From Strongyloides papillosus (Eukaryota; Nematoda; Chromadorea; Rhabditida; Strongyloididae): DNA of 64,000 nt. The position numbers and the translations under genes were made by a program. The stretch lies in NCBI GenBank assembly GCA_005656395.1, contig SRSI01000019.1, positions 744,001 through 808,000 of the forward strand, in the 5' to 3' direction. Under the pieces are notes generated by a model. It was not told the DNA's origin. It searched no databases and saw nothing but the letters and a program-made list of their open reading frames with translations. Of this stretch, positions 38,301 through 48,308 are shown in pieces; within the stretch, counting starts at the first letter, position 1; each line of letters begins with the position of its first letter.

Positions 38301-39590
38301 TAGTAATAGTATTTACGATGACAAATTAGTTAGTATATGAGGCCTAGTTTTACATGAGATAGTCATATATTTGTTATAGTGACGACCAAGGGTTACTTGG
38401 GTAAGTAATATTGTAATCCTTTTTTTTTTTTATAACGCTTTATAGTTTTTTTTATATAATATATCAATTTATCTGAATGTGTTGGTTATTTGATTCGGTC
38501 TTCACTGGCTATTGGGAGACCAGTATAAACATTAAAATATTTTACTATATTCTTTTATTAAACTACAATAAAAAACGCAATACTATAAAACAGATTAAAT
38601 AACTTAAAGTTAAATTTTTATTATATAAAATAAAATCTGGCGTCTAGACCCCTAAAATTACATACAATTAGTAAATGAATAATTTGAAAATTAAAGCATG
38701 AAGATTTCATAAAATGCGCGCAACTGAAAAATTCCGAGTATATAAAATTTTGTTTATAGACTGGGGTGTAAACTCTAGGTAATATCGTTTGTATTATATG
38801 TACCATGTACATGGAATACAACTTTAGGAATTGTGCTATGTTCAAACTAAGGCCTTATAGAATACAAAAAGACGGTACAATGAAAATAATTAATTAAAGC
38901 TTACAGTTAATAACATATCATTAATAATAGCAAGATTTAGGACAGATAGTTTAACGCTAAAATTGCAATAATAAGATAATACTAAGATATAATAAAATGA
39001 TGAAATATACATGACATAAAGGTAAAATGAATGAAATGTCAGATTTATCTTGCTATATATAATAAAGAAAAAATTTTCTAGAAATAAAAAACAAAGGAGT
39101 AAACTTTAGGATAATGTTTTTTTCCATGATTCCAGATAATTTTATACATAAAATAGAAGAGCCTAGGTACAAAGTATTAAAGTACAAATGAAAAATTCGA
39201 AGAGAGGATTATAAAATTCTTACTAACTGAATTAAATTTATTATTGTAGATTATATTATATTCAATTTTATAAAGTTTATTTTACATGATTATCGTAGAA
39301 CGAGATAACAAAGGTATTTAAACCCCAGAGAAGCATGAGTCAAAGGAATACCAAGAGAAAAAGGAGGACAGAACTAAAAGGCACAATATATAAAGAGCAT
39401 ACTTTTAAATATATCATTATCTTTACTTTTTATATGTTGTAACAGACAACGCATATTATTTTATACATTATACAATTGTCTTAAATAAAAGTTTGAGTAA
39501 AATCTCAAGTGTTATTTATTATATTTGAGACCCCTTTAGGGGTTCCCCAGGATCTATCTGGATTACAGGTAAAAATCGTATGGTGGTCGA
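38300..39590. repeat. LTR-like or other mobile sequence
   Basis: 38,300-38,560 matches 41,236-41,465 (shared AAGGGTTACTTGGGTAAGTA and TTCACTGGCTATTGG). The following kilobase, absent from the second locus, contains TGGCGTCTAGACCCC near 38,639 (primer-site-like), TATATAAAG near 39,388, AATAAAAG near 39,484 and a small hairpin ACCCCTTTAGGGGTTCC at 39,531. These recall LTR-retroelement ends, but no protein is encoded and no boundaries are proven. Confidence 0.35.
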
Positions 39591-39841
39591 TATATTGTTA
39601 TTTTAAATTTATCTAAACTTTTTATTATTGCAAAAAAATACTTTAGTTTATAAAGCACACAAAATTAATACTGCATCTGAACATTTATATATAAAAAAAC
39701 GATATGCTAATATATTTAATTATACACTATAGATTATATCATCAAAAATTGCAATAAATCCGTTTTTTAAACAAATACTAATAAAACAAAATACTATATA
39801 AAAGGTAAGTTATCAGAAATATTATATCAAAATTTAGTAAA
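39591..39841. other. upstream region of astacin copy 2
   Basis: The last 80 bases resemble the sequence just before copy 1 (AACTAATAAAACAAAATA, TTATATCAAAATTTA), consistent with a shared promoter region. Confidence 0.5.
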
Positions 39842-41029
39842 ATGTTTTTATCTATTTTACTACCTTTATTGGGTTTATATATTCCTGTAAGTATTTATTC
39901 TTAACTTTATGAGAATACTTTTTTAGATTGAAAGCAATGATGAAGATTATTTAAGAAGAGATAAAAGAATAATTAGAGTACAAAATAATTTTAATTATAC
40001 ACAACCTGTAAAATACTACATTGACACAAATATAAATAATAAGAAAAATATACTAGAAGCATTGAATCACCTTGAACATTACACATGTCTAAAATTTACA
40101 GAAGTAAAAAAAACACTTAAGAAAGATGGTATAAACTTCTATAAAAAACCTGACCTTAGCGTTGAATACAAATATTATAAAGACAAACTTTCAAATGTTT
40201 TATAACATTACAATGCCTTAAAGAATTGGGTTGTATGAAACACATGATTGGTCGTGCATTCGGATTGCATTTCGAAACAGCTCGTTATGATAGAAATCAT
40301 TATGTAAAAATTTTATGGAATAACATTGAACACAATCAAAAAAATTATATTCTAACGTTAAAGGTTTCAAAAGCCGTTATTTCAACACAGCTTTCGACTA
40401 TGGCTCAATCATGATGCCAAATATAACAGAAGGAGGCTATGAAAGGAAAGAAAGCATACAGAACTAAAGGGTCAAAATTATATGAAAACATGGTTGGTCA
40501 AAGGGAAGAATTTTCTTTCAGTGATATTAAAAAAATTAATGATGTATTTTGTGGAGGCCAATGTGGCAAAAATTAAGAAATTGTAAAAATGGCGGATATC
40601 CAAGTCCCAACTGTGGCATATGCAACTGTCCATCTGGTTATAAAGGAAAATTATTGTTGAAAAGCTCGAAGCCTCACAAGGTGACTGTGGAAAAAGATTT
40701 TTATATGCAAAAAGAAGAGAACAAACATTGACACTTAAAGGATTAAAAAAGTGTGTCATCGGATTCTATTCTAAACCTAGAACAAATCTTGCTTTAGGTT
40801 GTTAAAAAAAGTAAAAACTACAAAACGTACACCTTGTGTTGAAAATAAAGGAATTGAAATTAAATATAGACATGATAAAGGTGCTACAGGTTTAGTATTA
40901 TGTGGAAGTTACAAGGATGTCGTAATTAAACCAACATTTAGTAGAGCAGTAATGATATATTTAGGCCAAAACAAAGATGATATGATAACATTATCATACA
41001 GAGAAGTTAGAAGAACAAGAAGAAAGTAA
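39842..41029 (+). pseudogene. astacin-like gene copy 2, catalytic residues lost, several frameshifts
   Basis: Same layout as the gene at 36260: exon 1 is 39842-39886, exon 2 begins at 39927. The zinc motif reads HMIGRAFGLHFE, with the same loss of Glu and second His, so inactivation preceded the duplication. Frame breaks include a TTTT run at 40,198-40,201 one base short, the segment near 40,340-40,360, a five-A run at 40,569 (six in copy 1), insertions near 40,650-40,660, and an extra G and A near 40,797-40,809. Most are homopolymer length changes. The final 60 codons are identical in protein to copy 1, while the N-terminal half is much more diverged. Confidence 0.75.
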
Positions 41030-41480
41030 TTGTATTATTAAATAATACTATCAACAGTCTATGAATTTAAAATATAATTTTAAAAATTTGATTTTATTAT
41101 CTAATTATATTTCAGTTCAATGACTAATTTAAATAAAGGCTTTTTTAAACGTGTTCAAATTTTAAACAAAAAATTTACGTTTAATCATAAAATAATTTAA
41201 ATCAATAATCTAATTAATGATTGAGTCTTGAGTAGTAGTATTTTATGATGACTATTAGTTAGTATATAAGGTCTAGTATTGCATGAGATAATTATATATT
41301 TGTTATAGTGACGATCAAGGGTTACTTGGGTAAGTAAAATTGTAATCTTTTTATTTTTTTATAATGCTTTATAGTTTTTTAATATATCAATTATCTGAAT
41401 CTTTGTTGTGTTATATGATTCAGACTTCACTGGCTATTGGAAAACCAGTATAAAACATGAAATATTTTACTCATTAGAAA
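41030..41480. repeat. duplicated downstream sequence of the astacin unit
   Basis: 41,030-41,230 pairs with 37,440-37,645, then 41,236-41,465 pairs directly with 38,300-38,550, so the copy-1 locus carries about 650 extra bases in between. Confidence 0.6.
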
Positions 41481-42587
41481 AATTTTTCGGCCTTCAGAAG
41501 AGTGTAATTATATAGTAAAAAGTATAATTATTAATAACTCAAACTATTTAAATTTATAAATAAAAATATTTTGTTATGTTCAGAATTGCCTTTTATAAAA
41601 GCATGTTAAACTTACAAAAAAATAAAATTCTAATATTACATTTAAAAAGTATTGTAGAAGAGAATCTATGTTTTAAAATAACAATAATATAGTAAAAAAT
41701 TAAAACTTATTTTAATAACTACTTAATTATTGCTTTAATTTTTAAGTACGATATAATTGCGATAAAATTGGTCGTAAATCAAGAAGATTCAAATTTTAAT
41801 AGGTGGGAAAAATTCATTACGTTTTACTCAAAATGCTTCCCATTTTTTTGTGTGTAGCACAGCGGACAAAACTAAAATTTCTTTATGAGTAAATTAATTG
41901 TTATTCAAATTTTGTTTTCGTGCTAAATTCTTAATGAACTCATAAAACAAAAGAAAGGAAGGGATAAATTTGGGAAGATGAGATTTTTAACATTTAGTTG
42001 AGTTTATTATATAAGTAGAAAAATCCTATGTATCGTACATTCTATTATATTATTTTATATATTTATTAAATATTGTAATTTTAGTCCACTAGGGACATTG
42101 AAACTGAGGAAAAGTAAAGGATCTCTGGAAGGTTTTAAAAGATCATAGGTTTTTAATAAGTAAGTTAATGAGTTAGTTAAGTTAATTTAGTATCCCTAGG
42201 TGGCTATTTATTAAAATTGTAATTTATTTGTGTGAAAATAAAAGAGTTCATTTGTCTACTGGGAAGGTTACCAAACAAATACTTTAAATATTTTTCTTAA
42301 ATAAAATATATAAAATAAAAACTAATAATGAACATTAAAATTAGTAACATATTAAACTAAGATATCATCTTCATCACAACGTGTTGTAAATTTATTTATG
42401 TTAAGTAAAAAATTTCTATATTTATTCAATCAGTTATATGAATATAAAAAAAATGTTTTATTACGCGTTAAGTACTACAAAAACGTGTATATAGTCATGA
42501 ATATTATAAAAGTTTATTTTAAACATTTATTATCAATTTTTGTTGATATTTCTTTTATTTGCATAATATTTATTACCTTAATAATTA
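41480..42587. repeat. repeat block and a possible solo LTR
   Basis: 41,480-41,840 is related to 34,550-34,920. From about 41,853 (TGTGTAGCACAG) to 42,275 the sequence has TATATAAG near 42,013, GTTAATGAGTTAGTTAAGTTAA, AATAAAAG near 42,238 and GGTTACCAAACA, an LTR-like order of signals without any coding part. The short frame at 42398-42607 is probably chance. Confidence 0.35.
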
Positions 42588-42926
42588 ATGAAAAAATATT
42601 CCTTTAAAATTTTATTTTTTTTATTATTTGTAGTATCAACAAAAACAGATACATATATAGGATGGCCAAATTTTGTTGACGATAGTATTAAAAAGTATTT
42701 GGAAGGATTAAATGATATTATAAATGCAGTCACAAGTCAGAAGCAACTTTTACATCCAAAAAATTTAAGGAAACATATAAAACGAGGAAGCGTAAAATTA
42801 ATCAAAAAATACATTAAATTTGATAACTCTTCGTATGAAACCAATTCCGCCGATGATAATTCAGCGGAATATGATGAAACACTTTACATAAGAAATATAA
42901 AACAAAAGCACAGAAAGATTAAATAA
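42588..42926 (+). CDS. small secreted basic protein, unknown
   Basis: 112 residues. A signal peptide spans residues 1-20 (FKILFFLLFVVST). The mature part begins near DTYIGWPNFVDDSIKKYL, then a Lys/Arg-rich middle with a KR site (HIKRGS) and a Ser/Asn/Asp-rich acidic stretch before a basic tail. There are no Cys. Single exon, start ATG after a TAATTA leader. I do not recognise the family; a processed secreted peptide is possible. Confidence 0.5.
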   Translation: MKKYSFKILFFLLFVVSTKTDTYIGWPNFVDDSIKKYLEGLNDIINAVTSQKQLLHPKNLRKHIKRGSVKLIKKYIKFDNSSYETNSADDNSAEYDETLYIRNIKQKHRKIK

Positions 42927-43420
42927 ATTATTGATTAATTCAATAATATTATCGATTATCAGTATGAATAAATTTGAAGGACACTTTATAATTAAAAAGA
43001 TTATTATAAATTTTTTACATGACTAATAGCAAATTTATTATACGGTGAAAAATAAATATTTGATCTATTTTTATGTAGAATAATTTTTAATTCACATCTG
43101 CTTTACATCTCTAAATTTCGAAAACACGAATTGTGTTTTATTCGGAATAGATATCTTATTTAATGAAAGATAATTAGAAAAAAATTTATTATTACATAAA
43201 TATTCTAATACAATTTAAAACTTTTTGAAAGAACCAATCTTTATTTCAATCAAATAAAATTTATTTTTAAAAACAATTTTAATTTACATAATTCCTAATT
43301 TTTACTTTAAAAAATTTGATAAAGTTTCTTCTTCTTTAAATAATTATAAATCATTCAGAAATACATAAAATTAATGAAGCTGATTTTACTTGAATTATGT
43401 ATCAATAAGTATTTTAAAAC
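42927..43420. other. intergenic spacer between convergent genes
   Basis: AT-rich, no feature recognised. Confidence 0.35.
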
Positions 43421-44056
43421 TTAACCGAAAAGAAAACCAAAAACTCCGCTGGCTGCTCGTCTAAGAGCACTTTTTTTTCTAAAAATATAATAATTGATTA
43501 GATATTAAATAGAATAAAATTACCTCTAGGTGGTCGTATTGTAGAACCGTTTCTATCACGAAGACGTCTTCTCCTACGACGTCTTCGCTGACCACCCTGA
43601 TTACCATTGTATCCTCTTTCATTTTGTTGATAAACCTCCGCGATACCCATATCCATTTTGTCCACCTTGTCCCTGAAATTGGCCGTTACCTCTGACACTA
43701 CCATATCCTCCTCCGCCGCCATATCCTCCATTATGGTCATAACCTCTTTGTCCAACATATCCACTATAACCGTTGTAACCTCCTTGATCATTAAATCTAC
43801 CATGGCCGCCATATCCACCATAATTGTTTTGGCCATAATTACCTCCAAATTGAGGTCCTGAACTTTCAATCCCTCTACTAAAACCAGCATCCTGCCGTTT
43901 CAAGCGTTTATTTTCTTGAATTTCATCAACAAAATTTTCCTGAATACTTCTTTTATTGTTAGTATTAGAATTTTTTCTGTCCACTTGATATTCATAGCAA
44001 TAAGATATCAAAAAATAACTTATAGAAATAATAAAAAGATGAAATACATCATTCAT
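43421..44056 (-). CDS. secreted Gly/Tyr-rich protein with Arg-rich tail, 2 exons
   Basis: Exon 1 is 43524-44056, exon 2 43421-43478, intron 45 nt. Residues 1-20 are a signal peptide (MNDVFHLFIISISYFLISYC). Two basic sites follow (NNKRSI and KRLKRQ), then about 80 residues of Gly/Tyr/Asn repeats (NNYGGYGGHG, GGYGGGGGYGS), then an Arg-rich run (seven or more Arg) and a hydrophobic end that reads RRAASGVFGFLFG. Two one-base homopolymer differences interrupt the frame: TTT at 43632-43634 where TT would continue GGYQQNERGYNG, and eight A at the start of exon 2 where nine would be needed. I read these as likely sequence errors. The composition recalls nematode YGGYG antimicrobial peptides, but homology is not shown. 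Confidence 0.6.
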
Positions 44057-44421
44057 TTTAAAAATAAATTTCGTTTTTTATCATTAAAACATTTGTTTTA
44101 ATTTTAAATTTATTCGGCATATAAATGAATTAATAATCAATGATTTAAAAATAAATATTTGTTTAAAACACGTTATATTTATAATCATAAATAAGAAAAA
44201 ATCAAATAAAGAATCAATATAATTTCTGTATAGATAAAAATTAAATATTATATTTGGTAAATATAAAGTATTTCACGATTTTTTTATAATTTATAAATTA
44301 TAGAATTTAAAATATCCAAATTCCCATAATGTGTAAAATTTTTATTTTCTCAATAATTTATTTTAAACATACCGATTACTTGCTTAATTTTAGTAGTTAA
44401 CTTTAATTTTAAACAATAATA
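44057..44421. other. upstream region, AT-rich
   Basis: Likely promoter of the gene at 43421-44056. The last 40 bases match 47,610-47,648, the left flank of the paralogous block. Confidence 0.4.
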
Positions 44422-45335
44422 TTAGGTTGAGTAATAAATAATGGCCGCGGACAGAAAAAATGAATTAAGGCAACATTTATTTAAGTTAAAATTAAATAAT
44501 TTAAGTAAAATAATACCCGTTAGAATCTACACATTTTTTCCAACGTTCTACCAGCTTTTGAATCCCCGTTTTGTAAAACTCAGGTTTTTTGGATCTTATG
44601 AAGTCAGTGAAAGCCCCTTCTGCAGAGTCCTGATTCTTAAACAATTTATCCTTAAAAAATACATCCAAATGCTTAAACAAGTTGAAAATTGTAGGGGAAA
44701 GATCAGGGGAGTATGTAGGGTGAAATAGAGCTTCATATTTCAATTAACCAAATTTTTTTAAAATTATTTTTGAAATATGGCATCTTACCTTGTCATCCTA
44801 TAGTATTGGGTTTTTCCTATTTTTAAAACCGGATGATTTTTTTTAGTTTCTCATTTATTTTTTCAAGCTCCTGTCAATATATTTCAACTTTATTGGTCAC
44901 TGCTATTAGATTTAGCTCCACAAACTTCCATTAATTCTGAGTATTGGTAGTGAAGAGTCCTCTTTTACCCTCCTCATCATTGAGATCAAAATTTCCTTCT
45001 TGGAATTTCACAAATCACCAACGTACTGTGCGTTTGAAAGTTGATCCTTCCCCCATGCATCAACCAGATTTTAGTATTCTTCAACTCCATTACGTCCAAG
45101 TTTGAACTCATGCAAAAAAATTACCCGTAAATCCTTTTTTGACAACATTTTTAAGACCCGAGTTAACTTTGTTAAAAATTAAGTTAAAAATTAAGGTAAT
45201 ATGCTAAATATTATTAGGACAAGTGCCCCTACATTTCTACATAAACACTGTCTTCATATGAATTTATTTATTATAATTTTTTATAATTGAAAGTTAAGTT
45301 ATGTATCTGCGGCCATTATTTCTTACTCAACCTAA
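44422..45335. mobile_element. deleted mariner transposon with intact ends
   Basis: Terminal inverted repeats of 29 bp begin TTAGGTTGAGTAA; left and right ends differ at 2 positions. TA target duplications are at 44420-44421 and 45336-45337. The 914-bp element is shorter than a full mariner (about 1.3 kb). On the - strand, the N-terminal part starts near 45,148 (EFKLGRNGVEE, then a shifted frame with FQEGNFDLNDEEG) and the C-terminal part at 44501-44743 reads HPTYSPDLSP and VERWKKCVDSNGYYF. The central catalytic region is largely deleted and stops and frameshifts interrupt the rest, so it cannot move by itself. Confidence 0.9.
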
Positions 45336-46014
45336 TAAATAATTTTCTTAGAGTTCTTTTTTGTTATTTACATCTTAAAAACATTTTATGTAAACTTAAA
45401 CTATGGTGTATTCTGATAATTTTCATGTCGTTTGTTTTTTTGATTTTGGAAATTTTCTAAAACATTTTTTAATTAACCAAAGCATATCACTCCCTTTTTA
45501 AATATACTAGTTTTGAATTTATTATTTAATGATTAAAATCTTTATAAATATTAAATATTTTATTACTAGTAAGTATTTATTGTTGTCATTTAAAAGCAAA
45601 ATATAATTTAATTAAACAAAAGCATTATTTTCTTATAAAAAATGATAAACAGAAATTATGAATACTAATATTATAAACATAAATTCACTTTTTTACTAAA
45701 TAAATTGTAAAAATCAATAACTTAATAGTTATTGAACAAATTATTGATAAATTATAGTATCATTCAGACTAACAAGAAAATAGAAATTTAAAAATCTTTA
45801 TAATTATACATACAAAATATGAATTACTTTGTATTTTAATACATATACACTTATTGAATTTATGTCATTTTTTATAGTGTAAACGAAAAAGTTTTTCTGT
45901 TTACTTAATTAATGATCGATTTAATTTATTCATTGAAATTAAAATTCTTTGCACAGTAAATTACATAAATCACATTCATTTAAAATTACTAGTTTCTCCT
46001 TCCAAAAAAAAATG
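45336..46014. repeat. duplicated sequence 3' of gene 46015, copy 1
   Basis: Aligns with 47,647-48,308: AATAATTTTCTTAGAGTTCTTT here against AATAATTTTCTCAGAGTTCTTT, then AATTAACCAAAGCA against ATTAACCAAAGTA, then the conserved TTTATGTCATTT block. It marks a tandem duplication of about 3 kb that includes the neighbouring gene. Confidence 0.7.
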
Positions 46015-47545
46015 CTATAATAAAGTGGTAATGGCACCAGTCATATGAATAAGCTTTGCCAAACTCCCTGTGAAAAATTAAATAATAAGTGTGTTCGTAA
46101 AACTATGAATACTTACATTCCTTCGTAAGATCAGTTATTAATTCAGAAAAATGATCGAAGATATCTTTGTCGTCTTCATACGAATAGCTCTCATTTTCTG
46201 TATAGTCATCATCATGACTGTAACTATAATCATAATATTCTTTATCGTAATATTCATTGCCTCTAAAATAATGGTCCTTACTATATTCACCATGATATAT
46301 GTTATTATTATAATAATATGACAGCGAATTACCACCGTGTCCTCCAATATTATGTGCACCATTAACATTGTTGTGCTGTCCATTTGTGTTATTGCCAGCT
46401 ACTTATGTAAAAAAAATTTGAAAATTTATTTTAATAAACTTTCTTACCTCCAGTCCCATGATTTCCATTGTCATCAGGATGAACTTAAAAAATTTAAATT
46501 ATTATTTAATTATTTTCTTACGTCCATTACCGTGATTCCCGTGGTGAACAGGATGTACTAAAAAACTTAATTAGAATTTTAAAAAGTAAAATTAAAAGAT
46601 CTATTATAGCAACATTGTCCTGAACCTGGATTGCTAGGATATTCATAATTGTTGTTGGGATATTGTTTAGGATTTTGCGGATATTGATTTGGGTCATGTG
46701 AATATCAACTTGGAGAATGTTGACCTGGGTGATAAGAATACTGGTTTGGGTTATATGGACATTGGGCATGGTTAGGTAGACGTTGACCTGGAACATGTGG
46801 ATTCCAAATAGGGTTTTGCAGAGATCCGCCTGGATCATATGGATGTTGACCTGGATTATGTAAATTCCCACCTGGATAGCGTGGGTTTTTGCTTGGACGA
46901 TGTGGGTTTTGGCTGAAGACAAATGATAAATATAATTATAACAGTGTTTCTTACCAATACCGTTTACTATTTCATCTTTGTTGTTGTTACTTGGATTTGT
47001 AATATTACCATAGTTGTTGTCATGTGTATTACTATTTTGGTTTTGACCTTCATTAGGTTTATTATTTACCATGCTGTCATTTGAAAATTCATGTTAACTC
47101 AGCAATTAATTTATAGTAAGCTTATTTTTACTTTTTGGTATTTTTATTATTGGACTTTGTTCAGTACTAAGTTGATTTTGGTGATTTTCTCCACTATTTT
47201 TATTGTAACCATATGTACCGTCATTATAACCATAAAGATAATCACTGTTATAGTAATCATAAATACCTAATTATACATAAAGTAAATAATTAAAAAATAT
47301 ATCATTATTACCATTTACTTTACTATTGTTTGGATGAGTAGATCCCTCTAAATTGTCAAAATTAGTAGCAATTAAAAAAAAATTTGAATTTGCAAAAAAA
47401 TATTATACCGATTGTACTAGTAGCTGTGATGGTTGTAGTTGTGGATGTTGTTATCGTTTTTGTTGTTTCTTCGTCTTTGTTTGGATTATTTTTAGCTGGT
47501 TTCTTTTTGTCGTCTTTTTTTTGTCTTTTTAATCAGTGTAGTATA
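46015..47545 (-). pseudogene. decaying paralogue of the modular secreted protein at 48309
   Basis: Exon homologues: 47409 to about 47545, 47312-47347, 47132-47266, 46955-47080, 46614-46912, 46522-46557, 46448-46483, 46117-46398, 46015-46067. Most keep phase 1 and multiple-of-three lengths. Defects: no signal-peptide exon upstream and a Lys-rich exon cut short by a stop; the acceptor before 47080 is AA instead of AG; exon 46614-46912 is 299 instead of 300 bases; TGA at 46705-46707 interrupts the Pro/Gln repeat. The C-terminal exon is intact (ESYSYEDDKDIFDHFSELI) and ends WSLAKLIHMTGAITTLL. Because the repeats are multiples of three, a shifted frame (47072 to 46527) is also open by accident. 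Confidence 0.6.
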
Positions 47546-47646
47546 AATATTCTTCGGCGAATTTTCTAGAATCTAGGTAGAAATATAATTTTAAAATTGC
47601 CTTTACATTCTTGATTTTACAAATTAAATTCAATATTAAACAATAG

Positions 47647-48308
47647 TAAATAATTTTCTCAGAGTTCTTTATTATTTACATTTTTAAAAGTTATTATGTG
47701 AAAATATACTATAATATATTCCGATAGATTTCTAAATCGTTTATTTGTTCGATTTTATAAATTCTCTAAAGCATTTTTATTAACCAAAGTACAACATTCA
47801 CTTATAAATGTATAAATTTTTAAATTTATTATTTAAAGAATAGAATATTTGAAAAACAATATCTTTTATTGTTAATAAGTATCAACTGCTTACATTTATG
47901 AAGGAAAATAAAATTTAAATTTTTAAATTTTATTTTTTATAAAATATGATAAAACGATTAGTTCGAACTTTATATTTTAAAATGTAACTTTTAATTTTTA
48001 CTTTCTCATTAAACAAGTTGAAAAAATTAATTACTTGATAGTTATCGAATAAAAAATCAATAAACTATAGTACCACTTAAACAACAATATAAACATGGAT
48101 AACTTTTATAATTATACATGCAAAAGTATGAACTATTTAGTACTTTAAATACATATACTTTTATTGAATTTATGTCATTTACCACGATGTAAACGAAATA
48201 AATATTTTTCTGTTTATTTAATTATCGATTAGTGATCGATCTAAATTATTCATTAGAATTAAAATTTTTTACACAGTAAACCGCACGAATCACAATCATC
48301 AGAAACTA
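47647..48308. repeat. duplicated sequence 3' of gene 48309, copy 2
   Basis: Pairs with 45,336-46,014. It contains the uninterrupted form of the mariner target (CAATAGTAAATAATTTTC, TA at 47647-47648). Confidence 0.7.

Noticed and set aside
42398..42607. Frame overlapping the start of the 42588 gene
   Set aside because: The downstream frame has a clear signal peptide; this one is unsupported low-complexity sequence.
46527..47072. 181-residue - strand frame with repeated QV.IH pattern
   Set aside because: Shifted reading of the Pro/Gln repeat exon and a retained 42-nt intron; the intact paralogue uses the other frame.
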